Shown: positions 30,396 through 42,400 of the stretch, piece by piece
How the letters are laid out: each line of letters opens with the position of its first letter
Numbering within the stretch: the stretch's first letter is position 1
Origin: a virus
Length of the DNA stretch: 45,475 nucleotides
Virus record (IMG/VR): IMGVR_UViG_3300027733_001739
Span: 1-45,475 of that record
Strand: one strand, 5' to 3'
Position numbers and translations under genes: made by a program
Notes under the pieces: generated by a model
The model's database searches: none
The model's input: only the letters and a program-made list of their open reading frames with translations
What the model was told of the DNA's origin: nothing

Positions 30396-30790
30396 AGGAA
30401 CGACTGGCTAAGTTGCTTTCTCAGAATGATGCCGACCTTAATGAAATTAACAATCAACGACGGTATTGGCTGTTAGCTAGTAGTGTCGTTTTTATTAGTA
30501 TAGTTATCTTAATATTCTCATGGGATTGGATTACTAATACCCGCCAACAAAGTTTGTGGTGGGTTTTTATTTCGATTCTTCTTATTGTTTCAGTTAACTG
30601 GTGGTATTGGACTATGCAGTCACTAACAACTCTTATTAATCGTACTAAAGATGAATTTACGATTTTATCAGATGTTGTAGATGAACTTGCAGATGTAAAA
30701 GTAATATTGCACTGTAAACAACCAGTTACTGGCGAAGTATGCGATAATTGCCCTAGCATTGCCACCTGTCGATCTTCTAAAACTGATTGA
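30392..30790 (+). CDS. Protein with two membrane helices
   Basis: The 132-residue product has a charged N-terminus (MKERLAKLLSQNDADLNEIN), two hydrophobic helices (about 25-43 and 53-73: YWLLASSVVFISIVILIF and WWVFISILLIVSVNWWYW) joined by a short loop, and a C-terminal soluble part ending with three Cys (HCKQPVTGEVCDNCPSIATC). The start at 30392 overlaps the fibre stop and gives a standard ATGA coupling. Two helices with a charged tail fit some holins, but the Cys-rich end is unusual. Function unknown. Confidence 0.65.
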   Translation: MKERLAKLLSQNDADLNEINNQRRYWLLASSVVFISIVILIFSWDWITNTRQQSLWWVFISILLIVSVNWWYWTMQSLTTLINRTKDEFTILSDVVDELADVKVILHCKQPVTGEVCDNCPSIATCRSSKTD

Positions 30791-30815
30791 CTTCTCATCA
30801 TAATGACTATATAAT
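30787..30815 (+). promoter_or_regulatory. sigma70 promoter of the queD unit
   Basis: TTGACT (30787-30792), 17 bp, TATAAT (30810-30815). The -35 box overlaps the stop codon of the gene before. It precedes queD by 26 bases, with AAGGA at 30832-30836 as Shine-Dalgarno. Confidence 0.85.
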
Positions 30816-30841
30816 ATAACTTTTAACTAATAAGGATTAGT

Positions 30842-31387
30842 ATGGCTTGGATTATTGATAAGACTTTTGAATTTTGTTACGGCCACAGAGTTCACACACA
30901 AACACTTAATGGAAAATATGCTGCGGATTTAAAATGTGCTTGTCGACATTTGCACGGGCATGAAGGTAAAATGCAAGTGTTTTTAACCGCAGATAAACTC
31001 GATGCAACCGGCATGATAACTGATTTTAGACATTTAGAATGGCTTAAGAAATGGATTAATACATATATCGATCATCAATTTATTATTGATAAAAATGACC
31101 CGCTTTACGATAAAATGATCGGTGAAAAAGAGTTAGTCAGTGTATGCGTACCTGATACAGATTATGTAGCAGGTTGGTACATAGATCCTGCAGAATATCA
31201 AGATTCAGCTGAATCCGAGTGCGAGTACTATGAAGGATTTTTCATTGTTAATTTTGTACCTACTAGCGAGAATCTTAGCAAATGGATGGCTGATTTAGTT
31301 GAAGAAAAAATGCAACATCTTGGCGTTAAGGTTCATCACATTGATTGGTGGGAAACTCCTAAATCAAGAAGCGTTTACTATAGATGA
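30842..31387 (+). CDS. queD: QueD/6-pyruvoyl-tetrahydropterin synthase family enzyme
   Basis: This 181-residue protein has FEFCYGHRVH near the N-terminus and CACRHLHGHEGKMQVFL, giving the zinc His residues (H in YGH, and RHLHGH) and the catalytic Cys of the family. GMITDFRHLEWLKKWI and IDHQFIIDKNDPLY are also standard. QueD makes 6-carboxy-tetrahydropterin from 7,8-dihydroneopterin triphosphate, the second step to 7-deazaguanines (preQ0). In phages these are used to modify DNA guanines against restriction. No other pathway genes (folE, queC, queE, dpdA) are in the window. It overlaps the next gene by 4 bases. Confidence 0.9.
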   Translation: MAWIIDKTFEFCYGHRVHTQTLNGKYAADLKCACRHLHGHEGKMQVFLTADKLDATGMITDFRHLEWLKKWINTYIDHQFIIDKNDPLYDKMIGEKELVSVCVPDTDYVAGWYIDPAEYQDSAESECEYYEGFFIVNFVPTSENLSKWMADLVEEKMQHLGVKVHHIDWWETPKSRSVYYR

Positions 31388-32076
31388 TATATCTTTTTGA
31401 TGTTGACGGAACGTTGACCCTGTCAAGATTAGCAATGGACGTTGAGTTTAAGCACTGGTTTAAATCATTTATGACCACTCACAGAGTTATGCTAGTTACC
31501 GGTAGTGATATTTCAAAAACAATAGAGCAGCTCGGAGAAGACATTGTTAACAATGTTAGCTACTCTTTTAACTCTGCCGGGAACGAAATTTACACGCACG
31601 GAAAATTATTATATAGGAGTGATTGGACTAGCCCGGAAGATTTACATATTTTTTTAAATGCTAAATTAGATGAAACTAAATATCCTAAATTTGGAAATCA
31701 TTTTGAAGACAGACCAGGTATGCTAAATTTTTCATATGTCGGACAACATGCAACTAGAGAACAGCGTATTAAATATGCAGGATGGGATATTATATCTCAG
31801 CAGCGACACTACCTTACTAAAGAAATTAATGCTAACTGGCCAAATCTGCATGCAGTAATAGGAGGGCAGATTAGCATTGATATTTTTCAAAAAGGGTTTG
31901 ATAAATCTCAAATATTAAATTTTTTAGTAGATCAAGAAATTACGTTCTTTGGGGATAGGATTGACCCGTGCGGGAACGATTACACATTGGCAAAACGAAT
32001 CATTGACGATGCATGCGGTCAATGCTATAATGTTAAAAACTGGCAACATACCTGGAGTATATTAACATCACTATGA
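31384..32076 (+). CDS. Eukaryote-type phosphomannomutase (HAD fold)
   Basis: The 230-residue product closely resembles human and plant PMM (about 246-262 aa). Motif I is LFDVDGTLT with Asp6 and Asp8; then MLVTGSDISKTIEQLG, NSAGNEIYTHGKLLYR, RPGMLNFSYVG (PMM: RNGMLNVSPIG), GGQISIDIFQKGFDKS (PMM: GGQISFDVFPDGWDKR) and FFGDRIDPCGNDY (PMM: FFGDKT..GGNDH). It interconverts mannose-6-P and mannose-1-P, the precursor of GDP-mannose. This class is usual in eukaryotes and rare in bacteria, which use the alpha-phosphohexomutase type. It would feed the sugar cassette at 16-27 kb. It overlaps queD and the UV endonuclease gene by 4 bases each. Confidence 0.9.
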   Translation: MIYLFDVDGTLTLSRLAMDVEFKHWFKSFMTTHRVMLVTGSDISKTIEQLGEDIVNNVSYSFNSAGNEIYTHGKLLYRSDWTSPEDLHIFLNAKLDETKYPKFGNHFEDRPGMLNFSYVGQHATREQRIKYAGWDIISQQRHYLTKEINANWPNLHAVIGGQISIDIFQKGFDKSQILNFLVDQEITFFGDRIDPCGNDYTLAKRIIDDACGQCYNVKNWQHTWSILTSL

Positions 32077-33101
32077 CAAACAAAATTGGTTTTGCGTGTA
32101 AGTGGATTGACAATCCTAATCAAGTAAACGGTATTAAATCTACCGATGCTTGCAAAAAATATAATGTTGGCACTACTACCGTTGCCTGGCTTAATCGTCA
32201 ATCACGTGAAGTAGCAGAACAAAAATTATGGGAGTTAATGATTGCCAATATTAATTCCGTTTACAACTTGGTTGAAAAGGTAGGAACACTTAATGAGCAA
32301 CTCAGAATGGTACGTATTGGCAGTGATGTGTTGCCTGTATATACTCACACTTTGTTTTCTGAATTTTATCGCAGACCGGATGTTAGAGACTACGCAGAAA
32401 AACATTTTGTTCAAATTGGGGATGTTGCCCGTGATCGTAACGTTAGGCTTAGTTTTCATCCTGGACAGTTTTGCGTCTTGGCAAGCGATCGTCCGGAGGT
32501 AGTCGAACGCAGCATTGAAGAATTTGAATATCATGCAGACATGGCTCGCTGGATGGGTTACGGCAAACAGTTTCAAGATATGAAAATTAACGTACACATT
32601 GCAGGCAGACTTGGCCCTGCAGGATTCTTAAAAGCATACGACCGCCTTAGTCCTGAGGCACGCAACTGTATTACTATAGAAAACGAGGAAATTACACATG
32701 GACTTAATGACTGCCTTACTATTTGCGACAGGGTTCCCGTCGTTCTTGATATTCACCATCATTTTATCAAATCTGGAGAGTATATCAAACCCGATGACAG
32801 CAGAGTCAATCAAGTTATTGACAGTTGGCGCGGCGTTAGGCCTACTCTTCATTATTCTGTTTCTCGTGAAGATGTTTTACCCAATCATGACATTCATACC
32901 GCACCAGTTCTTGATGTACTCCTAGAAGCCGGCTACAAAAAAGGCAAACTTAGAGCGCACAGTGATTTTTATTGGAACACTGCTGTTAATGCATGGGCAT
33001 TAACATTTTGGGACAAATTTGATATCATGTGTGAAAGCAAAGGCAAGAACTTAGCAAGTTTTGCACTATACGAACAGGCTAAAACTGATCTAGTGTCTTA
33101 A
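32073..33101 (+). CDS. uvsE: UV damage endonuclease (UVDE)
   Basis: This 342-residue TIM-barrel protein has the UVDE marks: start KIGFACKW, LSFHPGQFCVLAS, KINVHIAGRLGP, ITIENEEITHGLNDC (a Glu metal ligand), VVLDIHHHFIKSGEY (His cluster) and TLHYSVSRED. It nicks DNA 5' to UV photoproducts with a three-metal centre and starts an excision repair path, useful for phages in sunlit water. It is the last gene from the 30787 promoter. Its 3' end overlaps the reverse-strand zinc-finger gene by 23 bases, with no terminator between them. Confidence 0.93.
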   Translation: MTNKIGFACKWIDNPNQVNGIKSTDACKKYNVGTTTVAWLNRQSREVAEQKLWELMIANINSVYNLVEKVGTLNEQLRMVRIGSDVLPVYTHTLFSEFYRRPDVRDYAEKHFVQIGDVARDRNVRLSFHPGQFCVLASDRPEVVERSIEEFEYHADMARWMGYGKQFQDMKINVHIAGRLGPAGFLKAYDRLSPEARNCITIENEEITHGLNDCLTICDRVPVVLDIHHHFIKSGEYIKPDDSRVNQVIDSWRGVRPTLHYSVSREDVLPNHDIHTAPVLDVLLEAGYKKGKLRAHSDFYWNTAVNAWALTFWDKFDIMCESKGKNLASFALYEQAKTDLVS

Positions 33102-33366
33102 GACTACTGACTGGCATATCCCAAACTTTACGAATTTCAACTCCTTTTTCCTGAGCGAATTTCTTAGCATCACAGTTACTGCAAACATGGTAATAATTGT
33201 TACTTAATCGCTTAGGATCCATTTTTCCTCTTTCTCTAACAAACAGCTCACCGCAACTGTCGCATTTAAATGTAATAACTTCTTTTTTTCGAACATACGA
33301 ATGCTCTTGTTTTAATTTACTTTGCCGAATAAATGAAGTTAAGACATATTCTGATTTTATAAACAT
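33079..33366 (-). CDS. Small zinc-finger protein
   Basis: The 95-residue product has two Cys pairs, CDSC in ITFKCDSCGELFV and CSNC in HVCSNCDAKKF, separated by about 25 residues with basic groups (RERGKMDPKRLSNN). This is a single zinc-binding module, as found in phage transcription regulators and near HNH nucleases; HNH residues are not visible. I chose the ATG at 33366; a frame opening at 33474 would add 36 residues across the giant fibre start and its promoter, and these look non-coding. The tail overlaps uvsE. Confidence 0.62.
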   Translation of the reverse strand: MFIKSEYVLTSFIRQSKLKQEHSYVRKKEVITFKCDSCGELFVRERGKMDPKRLSNNYYHVCSNCDAKKFAQEKGVEIRKVWDMPVSSLKTLDQF

Positions 33367-33400
33367 TATATTATTTACATTAAGGTTACAAAAACTGTTT

Positions 33401-33408
33401 GATAAATA
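33401..33408 (+). promoter_or_regulatory. Possible late promoter (GATAAATA)
   Basis: This T4-late-like octamer ends 33 bases before the giant fibre start codon, leaving space for a leader with the GAGGAAA Shine-Dalgarno at 33427-33433. Position and gene class fit a late promoter. Confidence 0.55.
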
Positions 33409-33441
33409 CCATATAGACAACTCCAATGAGGAAAATTCAAT

Positions 33442-36400
33442 ATGGCAAAACAAATAATCGACATCGGCGTACAAGGTAACGACGGAACCGGTGATAGTAT
33501 TCGAGAATCATTTCGCAAAGTTAATGAAAATTTTGATCAATTATACGCAGTAGTTGGTGCAAGCGGTACAATTAAATTTGAAAACCTTGATGACGGCAGC
33601 ACGTATGATCAAAATCAAATTATCATGGCAACGCCGGAAGGTGACACATTATCAGCAAGAGATATTATCGGTGGCAGTGGTATAACAGTTGATCTTTCAG
33701 ACCCGTTAAAACTTACAATTAATGCAGATGTTGCAAATTTAGCAGGTGATTTATTTCCGCAAATTGGTGCAGCATTTAATGCAAATAATTTAGCCATCGG
33801 ACGAGTACCTAACCCAAGTCAAGCGTTAGTTGATGCATTTAATAGCCTGTGGCAAAGTAAAGGGTATACTACTACAATTAACGAGTTAGCTCTTAATGTA
33901 GGATATGCAAACGCTAATTATGTTCGATTAACTACTGATAGAATTGTAGGTACTGAAATTAACGGTCTAGTAGTTCCTGGACCGTTACGGCTACGTGATG
34001 AGCCATACTCTGCTCAGTCGGGTGTAGTAGGTTACGATGCAACATTAACCGGTAACTATTTGTCAAACGAAGCAGTTCCTCGTAAGAATGTAGTATTACG
34101 CACAGGTGATTCGATGACAGGTGAATTATTATTAAACGATCACCCAATTCCGATGACTGGTGCAGGTACACCAAATGGTGTTGCTGATTTGCAAGCTGCT
34201 ACTAAATTTTACGTTGATAATAGTACGTTTTCAAGTAATGTTAATTTATATGTTTCGGCTACTAGCGGTGACAATCTTCAAACTAAAACACCTGTCGGTA
34301 AAGAAGGAAGATTTTGGCAATATGCATATAAAACAATTTCACAGGCAGCACAGCAAGCTGAAAGCTTAATTACGTTAGCAAGCCAAGAACCCGGGCCATA
34401 TCGTCAGCGCATTACATATACTAGCGGCGTTGATCAAGTATATTCAACTATTCAATCAGTTACCTTAATAAACGGAAATACCGGAAAAGTCGGCCACGTT
34501 GCAGCATACGATTTGTTACAAGCAAACCGTGCATTTATCCAATCAGAAACGATTGCATATATCAATAAGAAATATGTGAACTCGTTTTCGTATGATGCAG
34601 GAAAATGTTCACGAGACGTAAAGTTAATCTTAGACGGAATTGGCTACGATTTAGTACTGAATACTACCTATAATACTAAACGCGCAGCAAACGGCTATTT
34701 TAATTCGATTTCTTCAAAGGTGCTAAGTGATCAATTAATTCAAACAGTTGATGCGATAAAATTTGCAAGAGATCAGATTATTAATTTTTCGTATAGCACT
34801 GCCTACTTAGACACTTACATTCAAGATGTCATTGATGCAATTTGCTACGATCTAGTTTTTCAAACAAATTATCAATCAATGCAGGTTGCACTTGCATTTT
34901 CATCTGCACAAACTGATTTAAGTAATGAGCAAATTGCCGATTTGCTAAGCCTTAACCCGTATGCGGTCAGTGAAGGACACGGCAGCGGCAGCATAATGAC
35001 GTTAGTGTTATCGTCTGCATTAACTAATGCATACCCTGTAGGTAGCTCAATTCTAGTTGCAGGAATGACACCGTCATCGTTAAACGGTGTTAAAATTGTA
35101 ACTGCATCAACGACTGCATCGGTATCATTTGCAAGTAATGTAATCGGTGCATCTACTGTCAACGGTACAGTTGACCGGTATAATTTATTAAACACGATTT
35201 TAGAAATTTCACAAGTTAAAATAACACCAACTGCAGTATCTTTTATTAAAACACTAGCAACTACAATAACAAATATAGTGTTATATAATAAAATGCCAAC
35301 AGTGGCCTTTCCAAATCTAGCAAGCACTCCGATTGGAAAAGAAAATGCTAAGATATTATTATTAGAAAATGTTAAATTTATTCAAGCTGAAATTATTTCA
35401 TATTTAACTGCATCCTTTCCAGACGTGTCATTTAATAAAAGCACCTGCAAACGTGATATAGAATTTATAATCCGAGGACTTATTTACGATTTTATGTACA
35501 GCGGAAACAGCCAAAGTGTGTATGCAGGTCGTCGATATTGGATTTTTTCAACATTGCAGATTGCAGATTTTGAACTTAGTGCAACCCTTGCTGCAATTGC
35601 CCGTATTAATACGTTAGTTCAGGCTGTCATTGTTAACGGATCAATTCCTACAATATACCAACAGACTATTAACCAATACAGAAACGACACGTTAACCGGA
35701 GGATCAACTGTATCGCTATCAATTTCGACAAATTTAGCAACTATTGCTGACATTATTGAAAATAATACATCGCCGACAGTTGTATTACCTGATTACACAG
35801 GTGGTGTACTGACATTAAGGAATGTTAAAGACGCAATTGTTGCTGACACAACTGATTTAATTGCAACCCTGCCATCATATATTAATTACTACTTTCCTGT
35901 AATTAATAATAGTGTTATCACTGGTACTATTACTGATTTATTTGGAATTATTATTGATTCGCTAGAACTAGGTTTCGGCACGATTGGCTTACCGACTTAT
36001 GTCAGCAAAGCAGGAACTGCACCTGGTATAACTCATGCAAGAGAGGCAATATTAGCTAACTTAGAATTTATTGCCGAAGAATCAGTTGCATATATTGCTG
36101 CAAACATTTCAACCTATCCGGGATTAGTATATAATGCAAATAGTTGCAAACGAGATATAAAATATATATTAGCAGGTGTTTGCTATGATTTAACCTACGG
36201 CGGAAATGCTGCAAGTTTTGATGTTGCTAACGCTTATCGCAGCGCCAGTGATAATCAATTAATTCTAAATATTAGTTCAAATGAACTAGCAGCAACAATC
36301 GACGCAATTGGTCATGCGCAATCTGTTGCACAGGATGTTGCCCGTAATCAAGTAGTTACTCCGGTCTATTCGTCAGCTTCCCAGACACGAAACTCGTTGT

Positions 36401-39400
36401 GGGCAGACGGCACTGCTGCTACTGCTACCCTTGACACTTTATTTAATTTAATTAAAGATATTGTCGAAAATGGCGAACCAACTGATGACCCGGTTACTGC
36501 ATTAATATATCCGACTACAATCGGTTACGACAGTGACGATATAGCAGCACGCAATATTATTGTTACTAATAAAAATAAAATTGCTGCAGATACAATTACA
36601 TTTATTAATACAACATTTAAAGGTGGGTTTAATTACGACGAGTCGATATGTAAACGAGATGTTGGGTTAATTATTGATGCGATGTCAATTGATCTACTTA
36701 CAAGCTATACTGATGTAAATCCGACTAACTCATTAATGGCAAACTACCAAACAGTTAATGCGGGCAAAAGCTATTTTAAAAATGCCAGTGCTAAATCTGT
36801 TGCTATAGGATCGCAATATAGCGAAACAGTTGATGGTATTAACTTTGCAAAAGAACTAAGCATCCAGGTACTAAACCTTAGCACTCGAACTAGATATCAA
36901 ACTGCAATTTTACAGCAAACAACATTGTCTGCACAATACACACTACTAACATTACCTAGTGCGTTAATAAATGTCACTGGCGGTACATTAACACCTGTTG
37001 CAAGCGCAAGTGCAATTTCCGAATTCACTAACAACATGAATACGTTATTGAGTATTATTGCACAAGGGTACGGTAGTGCACCTGCAGTATCCTACGGGAG
37101 CGGTATATGGAACATTGCTATTTCGAACGGTGGCATTGCAGTTGATCAAGGTTCGGAAACGAATAACGATATTATTCCTGCAAAAGTTTTAGTAGGTGTT
37201 TCGTCTGCTGCGTATGCAACTATCGTAAAATATTTGCGAGGTAGCGGTGCAGGGGTCGACACTATACAAGTTCGATCATCTAAACCTGGATTCTTTGCGG
37301 TCGGCGAACAAATTGAATTCGGCGAAACTGTTAAAGATTTAAACATTACAATTTTTGTAGAAAGTGGTATTTACTACGAAGATTTGCCTATTCGATTACC
37401 GGCAAACTGTTCGATAAAAGGAGACGATTTCCGTAGAGCAATTATTCGTCCTCGTGATAGGATAAGCCAAAGCCCGTGGGTTACGCTATTCTTTTATCGT
37501 GATGCTATCATTGATGCGTTAGAGATAGGGTTAATTAATTATACAGGTACAAATTATGCAACTTCAGTTGGTATTAGTTTAGGTGCTGCAAGTAGTGGGG
37601 ATGTTGCAATTACGTTAGACTCGGGGCAGGCACCGTCGAGCTGGATAGGCAAAGTGTTAGTTGATAACTATCTAACTTTTGGTAATGCAAAACGAGGAAA
37701 AGCTATTGTTAATTCAGTAAGTGGTAATATTTTAAATTGTTCAATAATATACCCATTCACTAGTACAACTTACTCGTCAGGATCGTGGTTTTTGTATACT
37801 ACAACGAACTACGGTCGACATTATTTAACTAATCCTTTAGACGTAACTAGTACACCTAAAAACAACAAAGACATCGACGTATTTTTGTGTAACGATGCAA
37901 CTCGAATAACCGATGTAACCTTCCAAGGCCACGGCGGATTTGCAATGGTACTCGATCCAGCTGGCCAAATTAAAACAAAATCTCCATACGGTCAAGTCTG
38001 TTCAAGTTTCTCACAGAGTAATAACCAAAAACGTTTTGCAGGTGGGCAATTTGCCGACGGATTTGCCGGGCGTGTATTTGGTACAATCATTGCAATTAAT
38101 GATTATGGCATAACAATTACAGTAACTGGTGGTGCAAACAGCGGTCTCGATGTTCGTCCGCCGCAACCACCTTGTGCATTTTACGTTCAAGGATATCGTT
38201 ATCAAATTAACGATGTTGTAAGTTGGTCGCAAACTATCGATCCGGGTACAGGTGCTGTTACTGGCGGAACTGCTGTATTAACATTAGATACTGCTACGCC
38301 GTACTTGTACACAACTGCCGGGTTATTATCGTACAACGATACAAAGTGCGCACGCGATGTTGGATTAATATTAGATGCAGTGGGCTTTGACATTGTATTA
38401 GGATCAAATTTCCAATCTATTAAAGCCGGATTATCTTATTTGCGGTCTTACTCCAGTGTTGTTACTGCAAACCAAAAAGTATTAACTATTGCCGGCATTA
38501 ATAAAGCAAAAGACTTGGCATTAGCGACTATTAGCAACTCAACCGCACAGTCTCGACTTATTGCGAACATGGCAATTATTGCTAATATCATCGACCAAGG
38601 ACTAACAGGACTATCGGCAATAACGTTCCCTAATCCTGTCGGAGTATCCGATACAGATGACATTGCAAAAGCAAGAACGATTATACAGGCAAATAGAACA
38701 TTTATTCAAAATGAAATTTCTGCATACATTGCATCAAATTTTGTAATTAAATCGATTCCGTTTTACAATTCAGTTACATGTCAACGAGACGTTGGATATA
38801 TTGTTGATGCTATGACTTATGACATGTTCTACGGCGGAGTTGCGCAAGCATCAAACAGCCAGATTAAAGACACTGCCGAAGCATATTACAGACTCACTGC
38901 AAGTTACATTGTCGGCGAAGAAACATATCACGTGGCTGCATTTACTCGACTAAAATACATTCTTCCGTTTATTGTTCAAGGATCAACAGGTTGGACTAAA
39001 TCAACTGGGAACTATGAAACACAAATAACGACGTTGGCACCGACTGCATATAGTACGTATGCTACATCACTTGCTAGATTATGCGATATTTTGATTGATT
39101 ATGTTGCAGACGGTGATTACGATACTACTACAACAACAGTAAATCCTGTAATTTCTGGGCAGCCGGCTGCATTGATAGCCGACAGGTCTTCGATCCAAAC
39201 TTCGAAAACAACTATTCAAAATTCGGTAATTAGTTTCTTAAATACCGGTGGCGGGTTAGCAATTAACATCGAAATGGGCGGCAATAAATCAATGCTTGCA
39301 AATGACTTTGCAATGATTAATGATTTAGGTTATGCGATTGTTTGTACAAACGGAGCAGTATCAGAACAAGTATCAACATTCTCATATTATTGTTGGACGC

Positions 39401-42400
39401 ATTACTGGTCTAATAATGGTGGACAAATTCGATCAGTTGGCGGTTCAAATTCTCATGGACATTTTGGCTTACGCTCATCCGGGTACGATGTAACTGAACA
39501 ACCTGATCAAGTTAAGCTTTCGCACAATTTAGTCCAAACAATGCATGTTTACAAACAAGGTACTACGATCAACGAAATGGTACCTACTTCGGCTATTAGG
39601 GCATTGTCGATATGGGTTTACAATTACGAATACATACCGACAAATACTTCTGAAGTTGAAATTGATCATTCAGTTAATGGCGGTGAGAATACTCGATACC
39701 AAGTTAGCTCAATTGAGCATACATCTATAAGCTTCAACGGACAAAATGTGCTTCGCCTTAATTTAAGCACTGCAGGTAGTAACGGAACATCATCAACTGG
39801 ATTAACTACTGCACTATACGATGGCCAAATCATTGCAGTAAGAGCACTGCAGAATTTTAAATTCACTGATATTGCAAATGTAAAACCAACTCGACCGTCT
39901 ACTGCATTACAGTTTGCTGACAACTTATCAGACGTTTATCGAGTTATTGCTTACAATTTAACATTATCAACCGGCGAAACATTACCTGCAAACGCATCTG
40001 TTTTACAAATCGATACTTCGTACAGTTATTATAAATTCTTTGTTGATCCGCTACATGTTTCTACTGTCGACCCGAATGATGTAAGTAAAACCCAAGGTTC
40101 GAAGATCGGTGATACAAAGATTGCAGTAGAACCAGTTGAGGTTAAGTCAACAATCGATCAAATTAATAAAGGAACCTATATAGGAACGTGGCATGGCAGA
40201 ACGCACCGAGTTATTCGATATGTTGCTGCTAAAACAATTGCAACCGGTACTTATGTTAGTTGGACTAGTGCAACTAGTACGCTAATAATTAGCAACTTGT
40301 CACCGCGTCTTTTAGTTGCAGGTGACATTATTTCTGGAATAGGATTTACAACGCAAACAGTCGTATCTTCAACATACAGCGAAGTTACACAATATACAAC
40401 AGTAATTGTTAGTACATCAGTAGGTGTTGGCACTCCTAGTGGTACGATTTCGTTTGGTGTTTCTGCAAATGCATATCTTGTAATTGATCAAACACCGATT
40501 GCAAATAATTCAGCAGACGGCACGGTGGTAAACGCATTAACTTTTAAAAGTTCAGTTGCTCAAATAGGTAATTCAACTTCTAGAATTATAACATTTGACG
40601 TTCCATATTCGAAAGATGCACAACTACCGGCAGTTGATAGCTTTATTACAATTGCAAATAACGGATTTGTAAACTATAATAAACCAGTTCAAGTAGTAGC
40701 GGTGTTAAACACCACAAAAATCACAGTTGCAACAACTATTGGTCTAAATCCTGGTATGATTATTTCAAGTGTAACATCCGGGTCATATTTTGCAGCTGGT
40801 ACATACACAATTATTCAATCAGTTGATAGTAACACTCAGTTTACTGTAAGTCCGGCATGTTGGATTCCGTCAGGTGCTACAGTTAGTGCAACTGCTGCAT
40901 CGGTGTTAGCATCGATAACAAAAATTGATACCGGTTTAGGGTATATTGCAGCTCCTATTATTACAATTATAGGCGGTGGCGCATCGAGCAATGCAGTCGC
41001 AACGTGTACTATTACTGCATTGGGAGCAATTGATGTTATTACTATTGTAGATCCAGGGTTCGGATATACCTCAACACCGGACATACTTATTCAAGACATC
41101 TATCGTACACGCACTGCGTCATTGGCTGCAGTATTAACAACTTCACCGACTGTAACCGTTACTGCAAGTGCAGGAGAATCGACTACAACATTATCTGCGT
41201 TATATTCAACTGATCCCGGTGTTCTTGGTTCTATTTCAGCAACTACTAACGCTACTGCAACAATGCTAACTTCTGGCATAACTGGAACAACGTTAACAGT
41301 CGGTACCGTATCTGCAGGAACAGTTGCAGTCGGGATGTATTTAACCGGTGGAACAATACCCGCTGGGACGTACATTGTTGCGAATCTTACAGGGACTGGA
41401 ACAAGTGCAGGTAGTACTTGGACAGTTAGTCAGACTGTTTCACAATCAAGTACAACGCTTACTGGTACAAACAATTTAATAACTATTAACACAACTACTG
41501 GATTATCTGTTGGTAATCAAATTATTTTTACATTACCTACATCAACCGGTGCAACATTTGGCGGAATTACTATCGGTACAACCTATTACATTACGGAGGT
41601 ATGTAGTGCAGTTAACGGTATTTCAGTTAGCACTGCGTTAGGAGGTTCAAATCTAACAGTATCAACTGCATCCGGCACACTGATATCGTATGTTACTCGA
41701 TTCTCGTTTGGTACATCAATAACTGCTAGCAGTTTTACTAATAAAATAATATATAAAGCAGGTAAAACAGGTGCATTTGTAATAAGTGGTGTTGCTATTA
41801 CCGGAACCGCTGGTCAATTTTCATGCACTGCAACCAGTACTACATTAGTAGTAGGCCAAACTGTGACAATCAGTGGCAATTTAACAGGCGGTGGTAGTAT
41901 TTCGACCTACGCTAACCCGACAATGTATTATATAATGACTACTAACGGGTCAACTACCTTTACATTAACTGCAACTTTAGGCGGAGTAACTGGCATCACT
42001 ACTACTGCAGGTACAACTACAGGATGGACATTTACAGCCGGTCCTGCATCCGATACGGTAACTAATTTCGAACCGTATTTGGCAACATTTGCATTTAGTA
42101 CAACCACTGCGCCTACAGTCGGTGCATACTATAAAGTTGCTGCAGGTTCTACTAATCCATTATATAACGGCACGTGGGTGTGTTTTGCTAGTACCGCTAC
42201 GTCGATAACATTAGTATACCCTGGTAACCCAGGAACATGGGCGTCAGCTACTACTACATTTACCAAAGAAACTACTAATTCATCAGCTTCGACCCTTGGC
42301 ATAAGTAGAGCATTTAGTACAACTATCGGTTACACCCTGAGATTTGGCTATCAAGGCGGGGTTACTGCGCAGGTTACTACACGTATTAGTACATGCCGCG

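Noticed and set aside
33367-33474. Longer N-terminus (36 residues) of the reverse-strand zinc-finger protein
   Set aside because: It would cross the late promoter and start of the giant fibre gene, and the residues look like translated non-coding DNA.
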